Shown: in pieces, positions 45,465-56,097 of the stretch
How positions within the stretch are numbered: position 1 is the first letter of the stretch
Layout: every line of letters begins with the position of its first letter
Assembly (NCBI RefSeq): GCF_009870125.1
Contig: NC_046683.1
Coordinates: 32,144,129 to 32,208,128 of the forward strand
DNA from: Drosophila pseudoobscura
Lineage: Eukaryota > Arthropoda > Insecta > Diptera > Drosophilidae
Length of the DNA stretch: 64,000 nucleotides
Reading direction: 5' to 3'
Notes under the pieces: generated by a model
What the model was told of the DNA's origin: nothing
What the model saw: the letters and a program-made list of their open reading frames with translations, nothing else
Databases searched by the model: none
Translations under genes and position numbers: made by a program

Positions 45465-45751
45465 AACTCCTTTAAGGAACAAGTATTCAAATGACCCTCG
45501 TAAAATAGAGAGCCTACGCTCACTCTTTGTATTTACTCTCACCATAATTGTACTAAATTTACCACTGTATTCTCTCTCTTATGCCCAGTACTCAAGCAGT
45601 AAGATTTGTAATAAATAGTTATTCCCTAATACTCAACTGGATCGATCGACTTTTCCCTTTCTTGTATAGACTTTGATTCGTTTGCAGAAAAAACTAACAC
45701 ACCCCCATCCGTGAATTAACATTAATGCGGAAAACGCTTCGTGTACAAACA
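45455..45751 (+). repeat. P LTR at the right end of the 44-kb Pao insertion
   Basis: 297 bp, TGTTCGGTG to GTACAAACA. It is followed not by a primer site but by TCCTC and element A sequence. With the LTR fragment at 1616 it marks the outer ends of the insertion. Confidence 0.9.
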
Positions 45752-45756
45752 TCCTC
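45752..45756. repeat. Right 5-bp target-site duplication (TCCTC) of the Pao insertion
   Basis: Matches 1611-1615. The next bases TCTTAAAAGGAATACGG continue element A as in A2 (53386 onward). Confidence 0.85.
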
Positions 45757-46193
45757 TCTTAAAAGGAATACGGCTTTGGATTACGCGTTCTGCTAACTTT
45801 CCGCCTATCACACTCATAGCTGCTCCGGTGTCCAATAGACCAAGGACCGTTTGATCCAACAGGCGAACTTCCGCATATGGACGCTTGAACCTTCTGCTTG
45901 AACCGAATGCAATTTATCGCTTTCGACGCCTGCCGGAACGCTCTCATCCTTCTTGCACTCCTTGTGAGGGACTTATTACTTGGTTGGTCGTTGGTGAAAA
46001 ACGAATGGGATCTGGCATGGACTAGTTGTGCCCAGACTAAAGCTTTGTATATGTCGGATTCTGATTTCTCAGACGAAAGCTGGGTGGTAGTTTTAAGTAT
46101 CCCTACTGCGATTTCGCCTCTGCACTCGACTGCTTGCGCTGAACACTGACCGGCTGGCGAGGCTGGGTGTTCACTTTGCCGTTTTTTTGGCAT
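45757..46193 (-). pseudogene. A1 protease region
   Basis: Minus-strand frame starting MPKKRQSEHPAS at 46193, in the -1 frame relative to gag. It encodes the linker and the start of the protease, but a small change near 45890 shifts the frame before the DTGA active site, which is still readable in A2 and A3. It continues at 1610 on the other side of the Pao insertion. Confidence 0.85.
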
Positions 46194-47425
46194 TTGCTAC
46201 ACGACGGCTTATATTTATTAGGTGCTCCGCACCTCCTGCTATCGCAATCGTGGTAGCGATGCCCCTCCTTTCGGCAGTTCCAGCAAATCAGTGACATGGC
46301 TGCCACCTCGTCCTCTTCCTCTACGTCCGAGAATTCTGAGGCCTCCTCTAATTGGGCTTCCTCTACCAATTCCGCGACCTGTTTCCGGAAAGGAATCAAT
46401 TTCTGGTACCCATGACTCCGCCTTACGTCGTCGAGAAAACCCTCCCTTCTACGACAGACTTCTCTCAAACGTTCTACGGAGTCGATTTGGACATTCAGGA
46501 GCTCATGTCTAATTTCAGGTGGCAAATTGCGCCGTAAAGTTTCCACAATCGTTTTCTCTGACATGGGAGTTTCCAGATCATCCATCAGCAGTACCAGGGC
46601 GTCGTGGAAGGAATCGAAATTTTCTTTTTCTTTTTGCTGCCTGTCCCTTATCGCTTCTCTGATATCCACGTCGGTTCGAGAATCCCTAAACTGCTTTCTT
46701 AGGGCTTGGCATAACCGGTCCCATCTCATCGATCCGGAAGTCTTGTGGTAACGCCAATAAAAATCTCTGGCCTTTCCGTCGAAAAGCAGACTGGCGTTAC
46801 TGCACAGAACTGGAAAATTTCCCTCGAGAGTCTGATGCGTCAAAACCTCTACCCTATAGAGAAAATTATCAATGCCCAATCCTTTTTGGGTCCCATTTAA
46901 ACGTAATTTCCAACTATTGAGGATATGGGCGACTTGTCCGGTCGCTGACTCAGATCTGAGACTGTACTGCTTGGACTGTTGTAGCTCGGAAACTGTGCTG
47001 AATACTGACTATTCAGTCCCTGTCGGAATGTTTCCTCCACTTCTCTGTCCCTATTTTGTTGGACCGGATTATCCGCTTCCCCCCGTCTATTCCCTTGAGG
47101 AATGCTATTGCCAGTCTCTTGCAAATGCGCTGCTATGCTGGACTGAATGATTTAAGCCATATTGTCCGTGAGCTGGGCTACCAACTCGTTTTGCATCGTG
47201 CTGATGGCCTGTGTAACCATGCTACTAACTCTTTCAGCGGTTATGGCTGCTGCTTCGTTTTGCTTGGCCTGGGACCTGGTATTATGAGGAATACTTCTAT
47301 CGACGCATAGCGTCTTGCATGTGGGACAGGTAGTATGGGTCTTGACATGTGACTCAATACAAGTTTTGTGGCAACTGGCATTTTGGCGCCGGAGCCGGTT
47401 CAGGCTCGTTATCGGGGTTCTCCAT
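46103..47425 (-). pseudogene. A1 gag
   Basis: ATG at 47425 (MENPDNEPEPAP). A RING-H2-like finger follows at about 47380-47316, with a frameshift inside it. A helical region ends in a TGA at about 47155 (QLTDNMA), then comes the capsid (FYWRYHKTSGSMRWDRLCQALRK.., EKENFDSFHDALVLLMDDLETPM) and the nucleocapsid CWNCRKEGHRYHDC. The second knuckle has lost its first Cys through a short deletion, seen also in A3 but not in A2. Gag ends at 46103, overlapping the pol frame by about 90 bp. Confidence 0.87.
46181..46187 (-). promoter_or_regulatory. Candidate -1 ribosomal frameshift site, A AAA AAC (A1)
   Basis: On the minus strand gag reads CAA AAA AAC just after the second zinc knuckle; the heptamer A AAA AAC is in the right phase for a -1 shift into the pol frame (CCA AAA AAA CGG). 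Same signal at 53811-53817 and 60482-60488. Confidence 0.65.
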
Positions 47426-48608
47426 TGTAAAAAAAAATAAAATCAAACTTAATTCCTAACTTCCTGACAAAAAATATATCCCACAAAAACTACACGACAA
47501 AACCTAAACACTTACTTATCAAACGCAGACAAAACCAAAGTTAAAAATATGTTAATAGTAAAACTAAATTAAGTATTCTTGTTAAAAGTCAGTTAACTTA
47601 TGCTAGCAAACCTAAGATGACCTAAAAATTCAAAAATAATAAGTAATTGTACGTGAACTCAAATTGCAAAGAGAACTGATTCTTCGTGTTATAATTCATA
47701 GCTTTCTACGTTGCCAACTTAGGGCCAATGGCCCAGCAACCGCCACAGCTGTTCTCAAGTCTGGCTGTCTTTGTACAGCGGGAGAGCTAGCAAATCAACA
47801 GCCCTACCAAATAACACACATGGAATGTAAACCACAAGAATAGAACGCAAAGAAGATGATTCGATAAAATAAAATCATAAAAATTTTGTCTTACGCATAG
47901 CTAATCCCCATGCGAAACGGACTCTATGCTAATTGAGACCCCAATTCCGTAGCACAAAAGAAAAATGAAAAGAATGTGTACGCGCGCAGACGCCTTGCAC
48001 TTGTCGCTGTCTAATCAACCAACAACAACTGCATGCGCGAGCCGTGGCCAGCTGCTGCTTTGATTCGCGCCGCTGTCGTCCAAACATCTCGGCTCGGCAC
48101 TCTACACTTAAAATGAGCATGCTGCTTTTGATTTCACTCGTGGCCAACGGAATTCTATAATCAAGATTAATCCGAGTATGTCCAACGCTCTAAAGCTCAT
48201 CAGCAGCAATGGCTAAGCCTTCTACGCAGTCCTTCAGTCGTGGGCAGGGTTCCGTAAATAAACGAGCTTCCCTCTGCAGTCCTATGCGCCGGAAAGACCA
48301 TGTTTAAGACTCCTGCCTCACAAAAAGTAGGGTATTATTAGGATCGATGCACTTTTCGAAATGCTCCTCAGACGTGGCCGGATGAAAAGTCAAAACTTCT
48401 GCTTCCGTTTTCCGAATCGTCTGATGAGCTCTCTACTTGGTGTTGAGAAAAGAAGATATTCTTCAGCAATGACCACTTCCAGAGAAACGATTTTGGTCAA
48501 TGCCGTCTATGCTGAATCGGGAATTTTTAAAAACGAAAAAAAAGGATGTCACAGTGTTGATGGTGTCATACTTGAAAAAATGTGGCCCCACGTTGGGCGC
48601 CAATTTTT
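47426..48608 (-). promoter_or_regulatory. A1 leader and tRNA-Lys primer-binding site
   Basis: Plus-strand GCCCCACGTTGGGCGCCA at 48585-48602 equals the 3' end of Drosophila tRNA-Lys(CUU) plus CCA as I recall it (18 of 18), so the minus-strand RNA can pair with it. The rest, about 1.16 kb down to the gag ATG, is A/T-rich and shows no convincing ORF. Confidence 0.8.
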
Positions 48609-50476
48609 ACTTATAATACTATATCTATGATTCATAAATGTAACGTGTCACCTACGCACGTCTGTGTATATAAATCCTGCCAGGCTAGCTGTTATTCAGC
48701 GAAGGGAAGCACACGCTTTGGGTTTCCGGCCTCTGCTCGTCGGCTATTGGAGTGATATTCTTGCCCCCCCTCCTGCTGGTGGCCTATACGCATTATACCG
48801 CGAATGAAGTAGCGTGTCACGACGAAAATGCTTAACCGGGAGACACTGTTTATTCCTGAATAGAATTATAGTTGTGTGCTAGAAAGGTATCTCAACTCCG
48901 CCTCTGGTGTTGTCGAGGTCGTGTCGCCCACCCTACCATGGCCATTCCAAGCCGTTCGATTCAATGACGGAATGGCCCCTTTGTCCTGGGCGTCCTACAT
49001 GGGGAGTTTGCCAGCGAAAGCAAAGCGGTAGATTAATACATTATAAAGTTTATGCACTTACTGGCTAAAACAATAACACTACCGCAAATACCATGATATA
49101 AACACCCACATTGAAGGAATAGCTAAATGAAATATATGTATAAAATTCCTAAAAATAATTGGCAACTAATCTGCTTGGTGACTCCGTAATGTTACGAATT
49201 CAACCCGAGCGGGCCCTTCTCCCTCTCACTCACCGATCGGCCCTAGTTCCCTTGTTTCAAGTTTGATTTATTAATAATAGAATTTACTCAATGTCCACTC
49301 ATACCTTTTCTCCAGTTTATGGCTCCATCGGCGAAAGCGCTTTCCTCGATGAGTACCTAAAGCTGCTGTGGTGGAAAAACACTTAAATGGGCACAAGGTT
49401 GGGGGAAATCATATTCGCAGATCGGCGAGAGTCACGAGAAGCCACTACCGGGATTAAATCTAATTTTTTCCTAATTAACTCCGCATAAAAACCATGATTA
49501 ATTACACTATTACAACCGCAAATACAATTATTCCGTCAATCCGTTCTCCCTCTGCCCTCCTATTCTCTTTCTCCCTCTGTTATCTTTGCTTCCTTTCCAC
49601 CTCCGGGGCGAAAGGGAACACCACAAATTCTGTCCACTGCTTCTGCAGGTGAAAAGTACGCGAATGCAAAGAAAAGGCCAACAGCCAATCTCCGACTGTG
49701 TTCGATCGACACTTTCTCTCCGCCGATCTGCTCGCGACCAAGGGACGGGCCCTCCTTATCTGCCGCGTCGCGCTCGATTACTAAAGTGGGGAAGCTAGCC
49801 GCTTGGGGACCGAGCGCTTCCCAAATGTCTTCTCCCTCTGCTTCCACGCTCGCTTCTCCGATGGCTGAGCGCTTTCCAGACAATCCCAAAGGTTTAAACG
49901 CCACTTTATAAGGCCTGCGGCTGCTGTTGTTTGCAGGCTGTCTTCCTTGGACGATCGAATCTGCACTGATTAACTCGATTTACTAAGCGCCAAGACTACA
50001 AATGGGACAACTCTTTGATATTTTCCTTTAGCCCTTCTCTTCTTTTCCCGCAGCACTTACCCCCAATCGGACTCATCGCTATACGGCTTCTGACGACTGA
50101 ATAGCCCACTCGCCTTCAACAAAGAAACTCGCAGTCGAATATTGGATTTAGATATTTAGATTTCCTAGAGTTTTTCTTTCACTAAATTCTTTCTTTTTCC
50201 TTTTCGTCGGACCGATGCGCAACCGACTCAATTGACTTTCACGAAGGAATAGCCAATAGGAACGCCAACGTTCTGGCGGCAAATCCTCTAACAGGTCCCT
50301 GGATGAATTTTTAACCGAAATAGCCTGACTTTTCGACCTGTTAACGCCTCTTTGGTTTTCCATCGACCCATCATTCGCCTGCAACTCTGAGCACCAGATG
50401 GCGCCCCAAAAAACTCCGAATTTGCTGCTACAAGCACTACAAAAGCCCCTCCAAAAGATCAGGCTTGGGGGTCACA
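48609..50476 (-). repeat. Long LTR shared by A2 (3') and A1 (5')
   Basis: About 1.87 kb. On the minus strand it starts TGTGACCCCC after a GGGAG purine tract (50477-50484) and ends near TATAA(CA) next to the primer site. The terminal CA is mutated here but kept at 62912. A TATAAA box on the minus strand lies at about 49905-49911 and an AATAAA at 49267-49272. Long LTRs and tRNA-Lys priming are typical of the Osvaldo/Ulysses group. The right boundary is inferred, not proven. Confidence 0.7.
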
Positions 50477-50515
50477 CTCCCAAGAATGATAACAGGATAG
50501 CTTGAAGCAGTTGGT

Positions 50516-51919
50516 TTACTGACGAAGATCTTTCGCGTGAGATCGTCCTACGTAACGACCCTGCAAATCCTCTAACTCATAGTAGGCCTGCCCCTTCTTT
50601 TTGACCCTGGCCTTCAGAAAGGCTGGACCCAACTTCGCACTGTACCCTGATTGAAAATTGCTCTGCCTGAAATTTCTTCGGAACACCTCCTGGCCGACAT
50701 CGTAGGAAATGTCTCTCGACCGTAAGTTATACTGCCGTTCATTCTTATCATTTTATTTTTTCATGACTTCTAGAGCCTTGCTTCGAACCAAGTCTAATGA
50801 ATCCTCCCGAGAGAAAACTGCTGACCTGTCGTCCACCAACCGCAATGCTCTCAGAAGCTTGTATGTTGCCCCGGAGGTGATGAAATGCTGTCCGAACACC
50901 ATATAATAAGGAGTTGCATTCAGACTCGCATGCACCGCCGAACGCAATGCGCAGCAAATACTGCTGAGGTGCTCGTCCCAGTCCTTCTGATCCTCGCGTA
51001 CATAAGATCGGATTCCTGCAATCACCGAGCGATTTACACGTTCGGAAGCTTTAGCTTGGGGTGCGTACAGGGCCGTGAGAGGGTGCGAAGCTTTATATTC
51101 CCGGAGTAGCTTTTGGAATGCCTCCGACTTAAATTGTGTACCATTGTCGGATACTATGGTCTCCGGAACCCCGAAATCATGAAAAAGATCTTCCTGCATG
51201 TATTTGACTACCACGTCCGCGGTCAACTTCTTCACTGCCTTCAGAAAAACATATTTAAAATAGTGATCGAGGACGATAAAGATGCCTACATGTCCACTTC
51301 TTGAACGGGGATATGGCCCCAGGAAATCTACATCTAATTTCTGGAAGAAACGCTGTGATTCGGGCGCAATTCCAATCTTCGGTCTCTGGATTGTATTGGG
51401 GGTCTTGGTGGTCTTGCAGACATCACAAGCCTGGATATACTTATTCACATCGGCCACCAAACCAGGCCAGTAATAATACCGCCGTATCCTTTCTAGGTTT
51501 TTGTGAATGCCTCCATGGGAAGTCAGTGGATTGTCGTGCGCATTACGCAAAACGTCAACCACTAACCCTTGAGGAATCCAGAGTTTCCAAATGAACACAT
51601 CATGTAGCACCTCTCCTGTTGCGTGATCTGACCTACGATACAACAAGTTATCTACAATTTTGAGATCTGGCAAGTTATCAATATTGGCCCTAACCCTTTC
51701 TACGATCTCCACGTAATCTTCTGCCTTGAATTCTGGCGATTCCAAATCCACCAACAACCTATTGCTCGCGTCTAGTGTCGCCACTTCCTCCTCATTTACG
51801 CGAGAAAGTGCATCCGGAACCACATTAAGCCTGCCGCTACGATGTTCGATTTTAAACGAGAAACTCTGCAGCTTTAATGCCCATCGGGCTAGACGTGAGT
51901 GTAAGTCAGCTTGTGACAT
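50516..51919 (-). pseudogene. A2 integrase
   Basis: Minus-strand frame from MSQADLHSRLARWALKLQ (RNase H end, HRSGRLNVVPDALSR) through the integrase: zinc-binding HDNPLTSHGG and CDVCKTTK, D in LDVDFLGPY, D in VSDNGTQF, E in AKASERVNRS. One in-frame TAA at 50753-50755 follows EVMKK. The C-terminal domain (KLGPAFLKARVKKKGQAYYE) stays in the same frame to TAA at 50516-50518. Confidence 0.88.
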
Positions 51920-51927
51920 GAGCCATT

Positions 51928-53823
51928 TTAAAGAGGCATGACAGTGATCACAGTAAAGTGATCATGCCCCTCGATGTAAGCTCTGAACCTATTTATGCAA
52001 ACTATTGCGGCCAGACATTCTTGTTCGGTGACCGAATAATTATTTTGGGCTTTGTTGAGTTTTTTCGATACAAACGCAATCGGATATTCGTCCCCTTCCG
52101 GCGTCTTTTGCACCAGCACTCCCCCAACGCCTGTCTTGCTAGCGTCGCAGTGAACATAGAATGGTTTGCTAAAATCAGGACTACGCAAAACTGGCGCTGA
52201 GCAAAGCATCTCCTTCAACTTTTCAAAGGCCTGCTGACCCTCTGCAGTCATTGAAAATTTCTGTCTGGGTTTGAGCAAGTCCGTGAGAGGCGCGGCTACC
52301 GATGCGAAGTTGCTTATAAACTTCCTGTACCAGCCCACCATACCTAGGAAACGACGCAGCGACTTTAAGGATTTTGGCAAAGGAAAATCGGACATGGCCG
52401 AAATCTTATCCGGATCTGTACGAATCACCCCTTCGCCTACGATATGCCCCAAATACCGCACTGACTTCATGCAAAACTTGCTTTTCTCCACATTCAGCGT
52501 TAACCCTGCCGCTTTTATGTAACTTGCCACTTTACTCAACACCCTCCGATGTGACTCAAAACTGTCCGACACAATCAAGAGGTCGTCCAGGTACACAAAA
52601 ACTTCATTTCTTAAACTGGCCGGAATTAACTTGTCCATCAGCCTTGTCATGGTCTGCGAAGCATTAGTGAGACCAAAAGGCATTACCTTATACTGGTAGA
52701 GAGGTTTCCCCGGAACCGCGAACGCTGTTTTATCACGTGAGCTCTGCTCTAAGGGAACTTGCCAATAGGCATCCTTAAGATCCAGGCTCGAAATAAACAA
52801 CGCCTTAGGAAGACGTCCTAGAATCCTATCAATTTTTGGTAACGGATACGCGTCCTTTTTGGTCACCGCATTAACTTTCCTACTATCTAAACATAGCCTC
52901 ACCTTACCTGGCTTCTGCACCAATACTACCGGTGATGACCACGCACTATCGGATTCCTCTATCACCCCTAAGCTGAGCATCCGATCTATCTCTGCATATA
53001 ACAATTTCTCTACCGCAGGAGATACAGGGAAGTGTCTCTGTTTCACGGCTTTCGCATCACCTACATCAATTGAATGCGAAAGCAGAGCCGTCTTTCCTAG
53101 ACCGGAAACGGAAAACGAAGGAAATAATTTGATGGTCGCTTGCAACTGGTCCATTTGCCCCCGGCTGAGGTTCTGCGGTTCATGAACTATCTCTGCCAGC
53201 GACATGCTGGGTGGTAATAAGTCGAAACTTGACCAAAAATCGATCCCTAAATACAAGTCCTGGCTGAGCGATGGAATGATGTGTAGCTCAAGGTCCTTCA
53301 CTGCACCCTTATACTGCACCGATGTCCGCAGTCGTCCCACTACCTCTTGCCTCCTTCCATCCGCAGTGGAAGCATTTACAACTTTTCTCTTAAAAGGAAT
53401 ACGGCTTTGGATTACGCGTTCTACTAACTTTCCGCCTATTACACTCATAGCTGCTCCGGTGTCCAATAGACCAAGGACCGTTTGATCCAACAGGCGAACT
53501 TCCGCATATGGCCGCTTGTCCTTCTGCTTGAACCGAATGCAATTTATCGCTTTCGCCGCCTGCCGGAACGCTCTCATCCTTCTTGCACTCCTTGTGAGGG
53601 ACTTATTACTGGGTTGGTCGTTGGTGAAAAACGAATGGGATCTGGCATGGACTAGTTGTGCCCAGGCTAAAGCTTTGTATAAGTCGGATTCTGATTTCTC
53701 AGACGAAAGCTGGGTGGTAGTTTTAAGTATCCCTACTGCGATTTCGCCTCTGCACTCGACTGCTTGCGCTGAACACTGACCGGCTGGCGAGGCTGGGTGT
53801 TCACTTTGCCGTTTTTTTGGCAT
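51928..53823 (-). pseudogene. A2 protease, RT and RNase H (631-codon frame)
   Basis: Open frame entered from gag by a -1 shift. Protease LGLLDTGAAMSVIGGK (about residue 115), RT with VRLCLDSRKVNAVT, SSLDLKDAYWQVPL, MPFGLTNASQTM and VYLDDLLIV, thumb LGHIVGEGVIRTDPDK, RNase H VHCDASKTGVGGVL and NNYSVTEQECLA. A 1-nt loss near 51945 (VITVMPL-TAA) separates it from the integrase frame. The left A copy (1-1610) has the same kind of break there. Confidence 0.9.
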
Positions 53824-54483
53824 TTGCTACACGACGGCTTATATTTATTAGGTGCTCCGCACCCAAAGCAAAAAATTTTCCTTCTGCTATCGCAATCGTG
53901 GTAGCGATGCCCCTCCTTTCGGCAGTTCCAGCAAATCAGTGCCATGGCTGCCACCTCGTCCTCTTCCTCTACGTCCGAGAATTCTGAGGCCTCCTCTAAT
54001 TGGGCTTCCTCTACCAATTCCGCGACCTGTTTCCGGAAAGGAATCAATTTCTGGTACCCATGACTTCTACGACAGACTTCTCTCAAACGTTCTACGGAGT
54101 CGATTTGGACATTCAGGAGCTCATGTCTAATTTCAGGTGGCAAATTGCGCCGTAAAGTTTCCACAATCGTTTTCTCTGACATGGGAGTTTCCAGATCATC
54201 CATCAGCAGTACCAGGGCGTCGTGGAAGGAATCGAAATTTTCTTTTTCTTTTTGCTTCCTGTCCCTTATCGCTTCTCTGATATCCACGTCGGTTCGAGAA
54301 TCCCTAAACTGCTTTCTTAGGGCTTGGCATAACCGGTCCCATCTCATCGATCCGGAAGTCTTGTGGTAACGCCAATAAAAATCTCTGGCCTTTCCGTCGA
54401 AAAGCAGACTGGCGTTACTGCACAGAACTGGAAAATTTCCCTCGAGAGTCTGATGCGTCAAAACCTCTACCCTATAGAGAAAA
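53733..54483 (-). pseudogene. A2 gag, 5' part missing
   Basis: Capsid and nucleocapsid, with both knuckles complete here (CWNCRKEGHRYHDC and CFGCGAPNKYKPSC). It lacks about 11 codons (EGFLDDVRR region) present in A1 and A3. It ends abruptly at 54483 after TATAGAGAAAA, where a DINE begins; the N-terminal part with the RING-like finger is absent. Confidence 0.88.
53811..53817 (-). promoter_or_regulatory. Candidate -1 frameshift site, A AAA AAC (A2)
   Basis: Same phase and position as in A1, between the intact second knuckle and the pol frame that opens at 53823. Confidence 0.7.
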
Positions 54484-55569
54484 CTAGGGGGAACGTTGTG
54501 AGTTGCTGCGGACACCGCAACTCTACAGTTATACCCGATACTAAGTCAGTATGGCTCTCCTCCGGCAGACGCCGCTAATATTAAAAGACACGACAAAGAA
54601 TGCGTGCGAGAGAGACAGAAAATCAGTCTGAGCGTGACGTCGGGCGCTGCGTAGCCAGTGAAAATTGGTTTATTCCTTTTGGCTATAAAAATGACCTGAT
54701 CTGATCCAAATTCAGCAACCGGATAGATATGGTCATTCTCTATGATTCTGCGTTTTTAGTTTTCTCGAATGTGCAATATTGTGGATGGCACAGATTTTCG
54801 TCCTTTGTGGGGGCGGATGGGGGTAGGGTGAAATTTTGAGATATACGTTTTATAGTGACATCTTAAAGGAGTGTGTGTACCAAATTTGGTTACTCTAGCC
54901 TTAATAGTCTCTGAGATTTGTGGTTGCCCCAGATTTTCGTCCTTTGCGGGGGCGGAAGGCGGTGTGGAGAAATTTGGACACGAAACGGTCAAGGTCCGAT
55001 ATCACAGGAGTGTGGATATCAAATTTGGTTGCTCTAGCTCTTATGGGTTCTTAGATCCTTGAACTCATATTTTGCAATTGGCAAAACCGACCATGTGTGT
55101 TAGAGTGAGACAGAGCGAGAAAGAGTGAAATTGTTTTCGTGATTCTGGCTATAATAATTATACGATCTGGTTCAGATTTTGCACTCTGTAAGATATAGTC
55201 ATCTTCTACGATTCTGCGTTTTAGTTTTCTCGTATCGTCAAAATTGTGGATGCCACAGATTTTCGACCTTTGTGGGGGCGGAAGTGGGCGGGGCAAAGTC
55301 TTGAAATATTTTTGGAGCAGTGACATATCACAGAAGTCTGGATCCAAAACATCGTTGCTCTAGCTCATATAGTCTTTGAGCATTAGGCGCTGAAGGGGAC
55401 GGACGGACAGACGGACAGACAGACATGGCTCAATCGACTCGGCTATTGATGCTGATCAAGAATATATATACTTTATGGGGTCGGAAACGATTCCTTCTGG
55501 ACGTTACACACATCTACTTTCACCACAAATCTAATATACCCCAATACTCATTTTGAGTATCGGGTATAA
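54484..55569 (+). mobile_element. INE-1/DINE-1-like element at the A2/B junction
   Basis: Complete DINE (1086 bp). Left flank is A2 gag, right flank is B pol (AAATGCCACTTTC), unlike the two other DINE loci where both flanks are B pol. It is a recombinant locus between a DINE in A and a DINE in B. Confidence 0.8.
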
Positions 55570-56097
55570 AAATGCCACTTTCTGAAGACCCGTATTCAAT
55601 TTCTTGGTCATATAATTGAAAACAGTAAGATTTATCCTTCAACAGAAAAAATAGATGCCGTATCAAAGTTTAAAATGCCACAATCACTCAAACAAGTAGA
55701 GAGTTTCTTGGGACTGACTGGGTATTTTAGAAAGTTTATCCCGAATTATGCAGGCATTGCTAGACCTTTAACGGAGTTGACAAAGAACAAGACAAAATTT
55801 AAATTTGATGTATATGAAGAGAATGCCGTTAATATCTTAAAAAACTGCTGACGGAGAACCCAGTATTGAATATATATAATCAGACTTACGATACAGAAGT
55901 ACACACAGATTCATCAATTGATGGTTTTGGTGCAGTTCTATTACAGAAATCGCCAGCTACACCCGGTCTATTATATGTCCAAAAAGACTACTGATGCACA
56001 GCGGAAATATAGCAGTTACGAATTAGAGATTTTGGCAGTAATAGAAGCGTTAACCAAGTTTAGAGTATACCTCTTAGGCATTCATTTTTTTGTTATA
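55570..56097 (+). pseudogene. Third copy of B pol RT thumb and RNase H
   Basis: Matches 34311-34838, including the LKNC frameshift and the retained TDSSIDGFG motif. It has no B gag or RT core upstream because the copy starts within the DINE. Confidence 0.86.

Noticed and set aside
48361..48630. Plus-strand 89-codon frame across the A leader and LTR edge
   Set aside because: It crosses the primer-binding site and is opposite to the element; the copy at 62662 is shorter and frame-shifted, so it is not conserved.
50148..50384. 78-codon minus-strand frame in the A LTR (MQANDGSMENQRG..)
   Set aside because: Considered as a third gene of A, but it lies between the inferred LTR start and the TATA box, has no recognised domain and no second complete copy in the window to test it.
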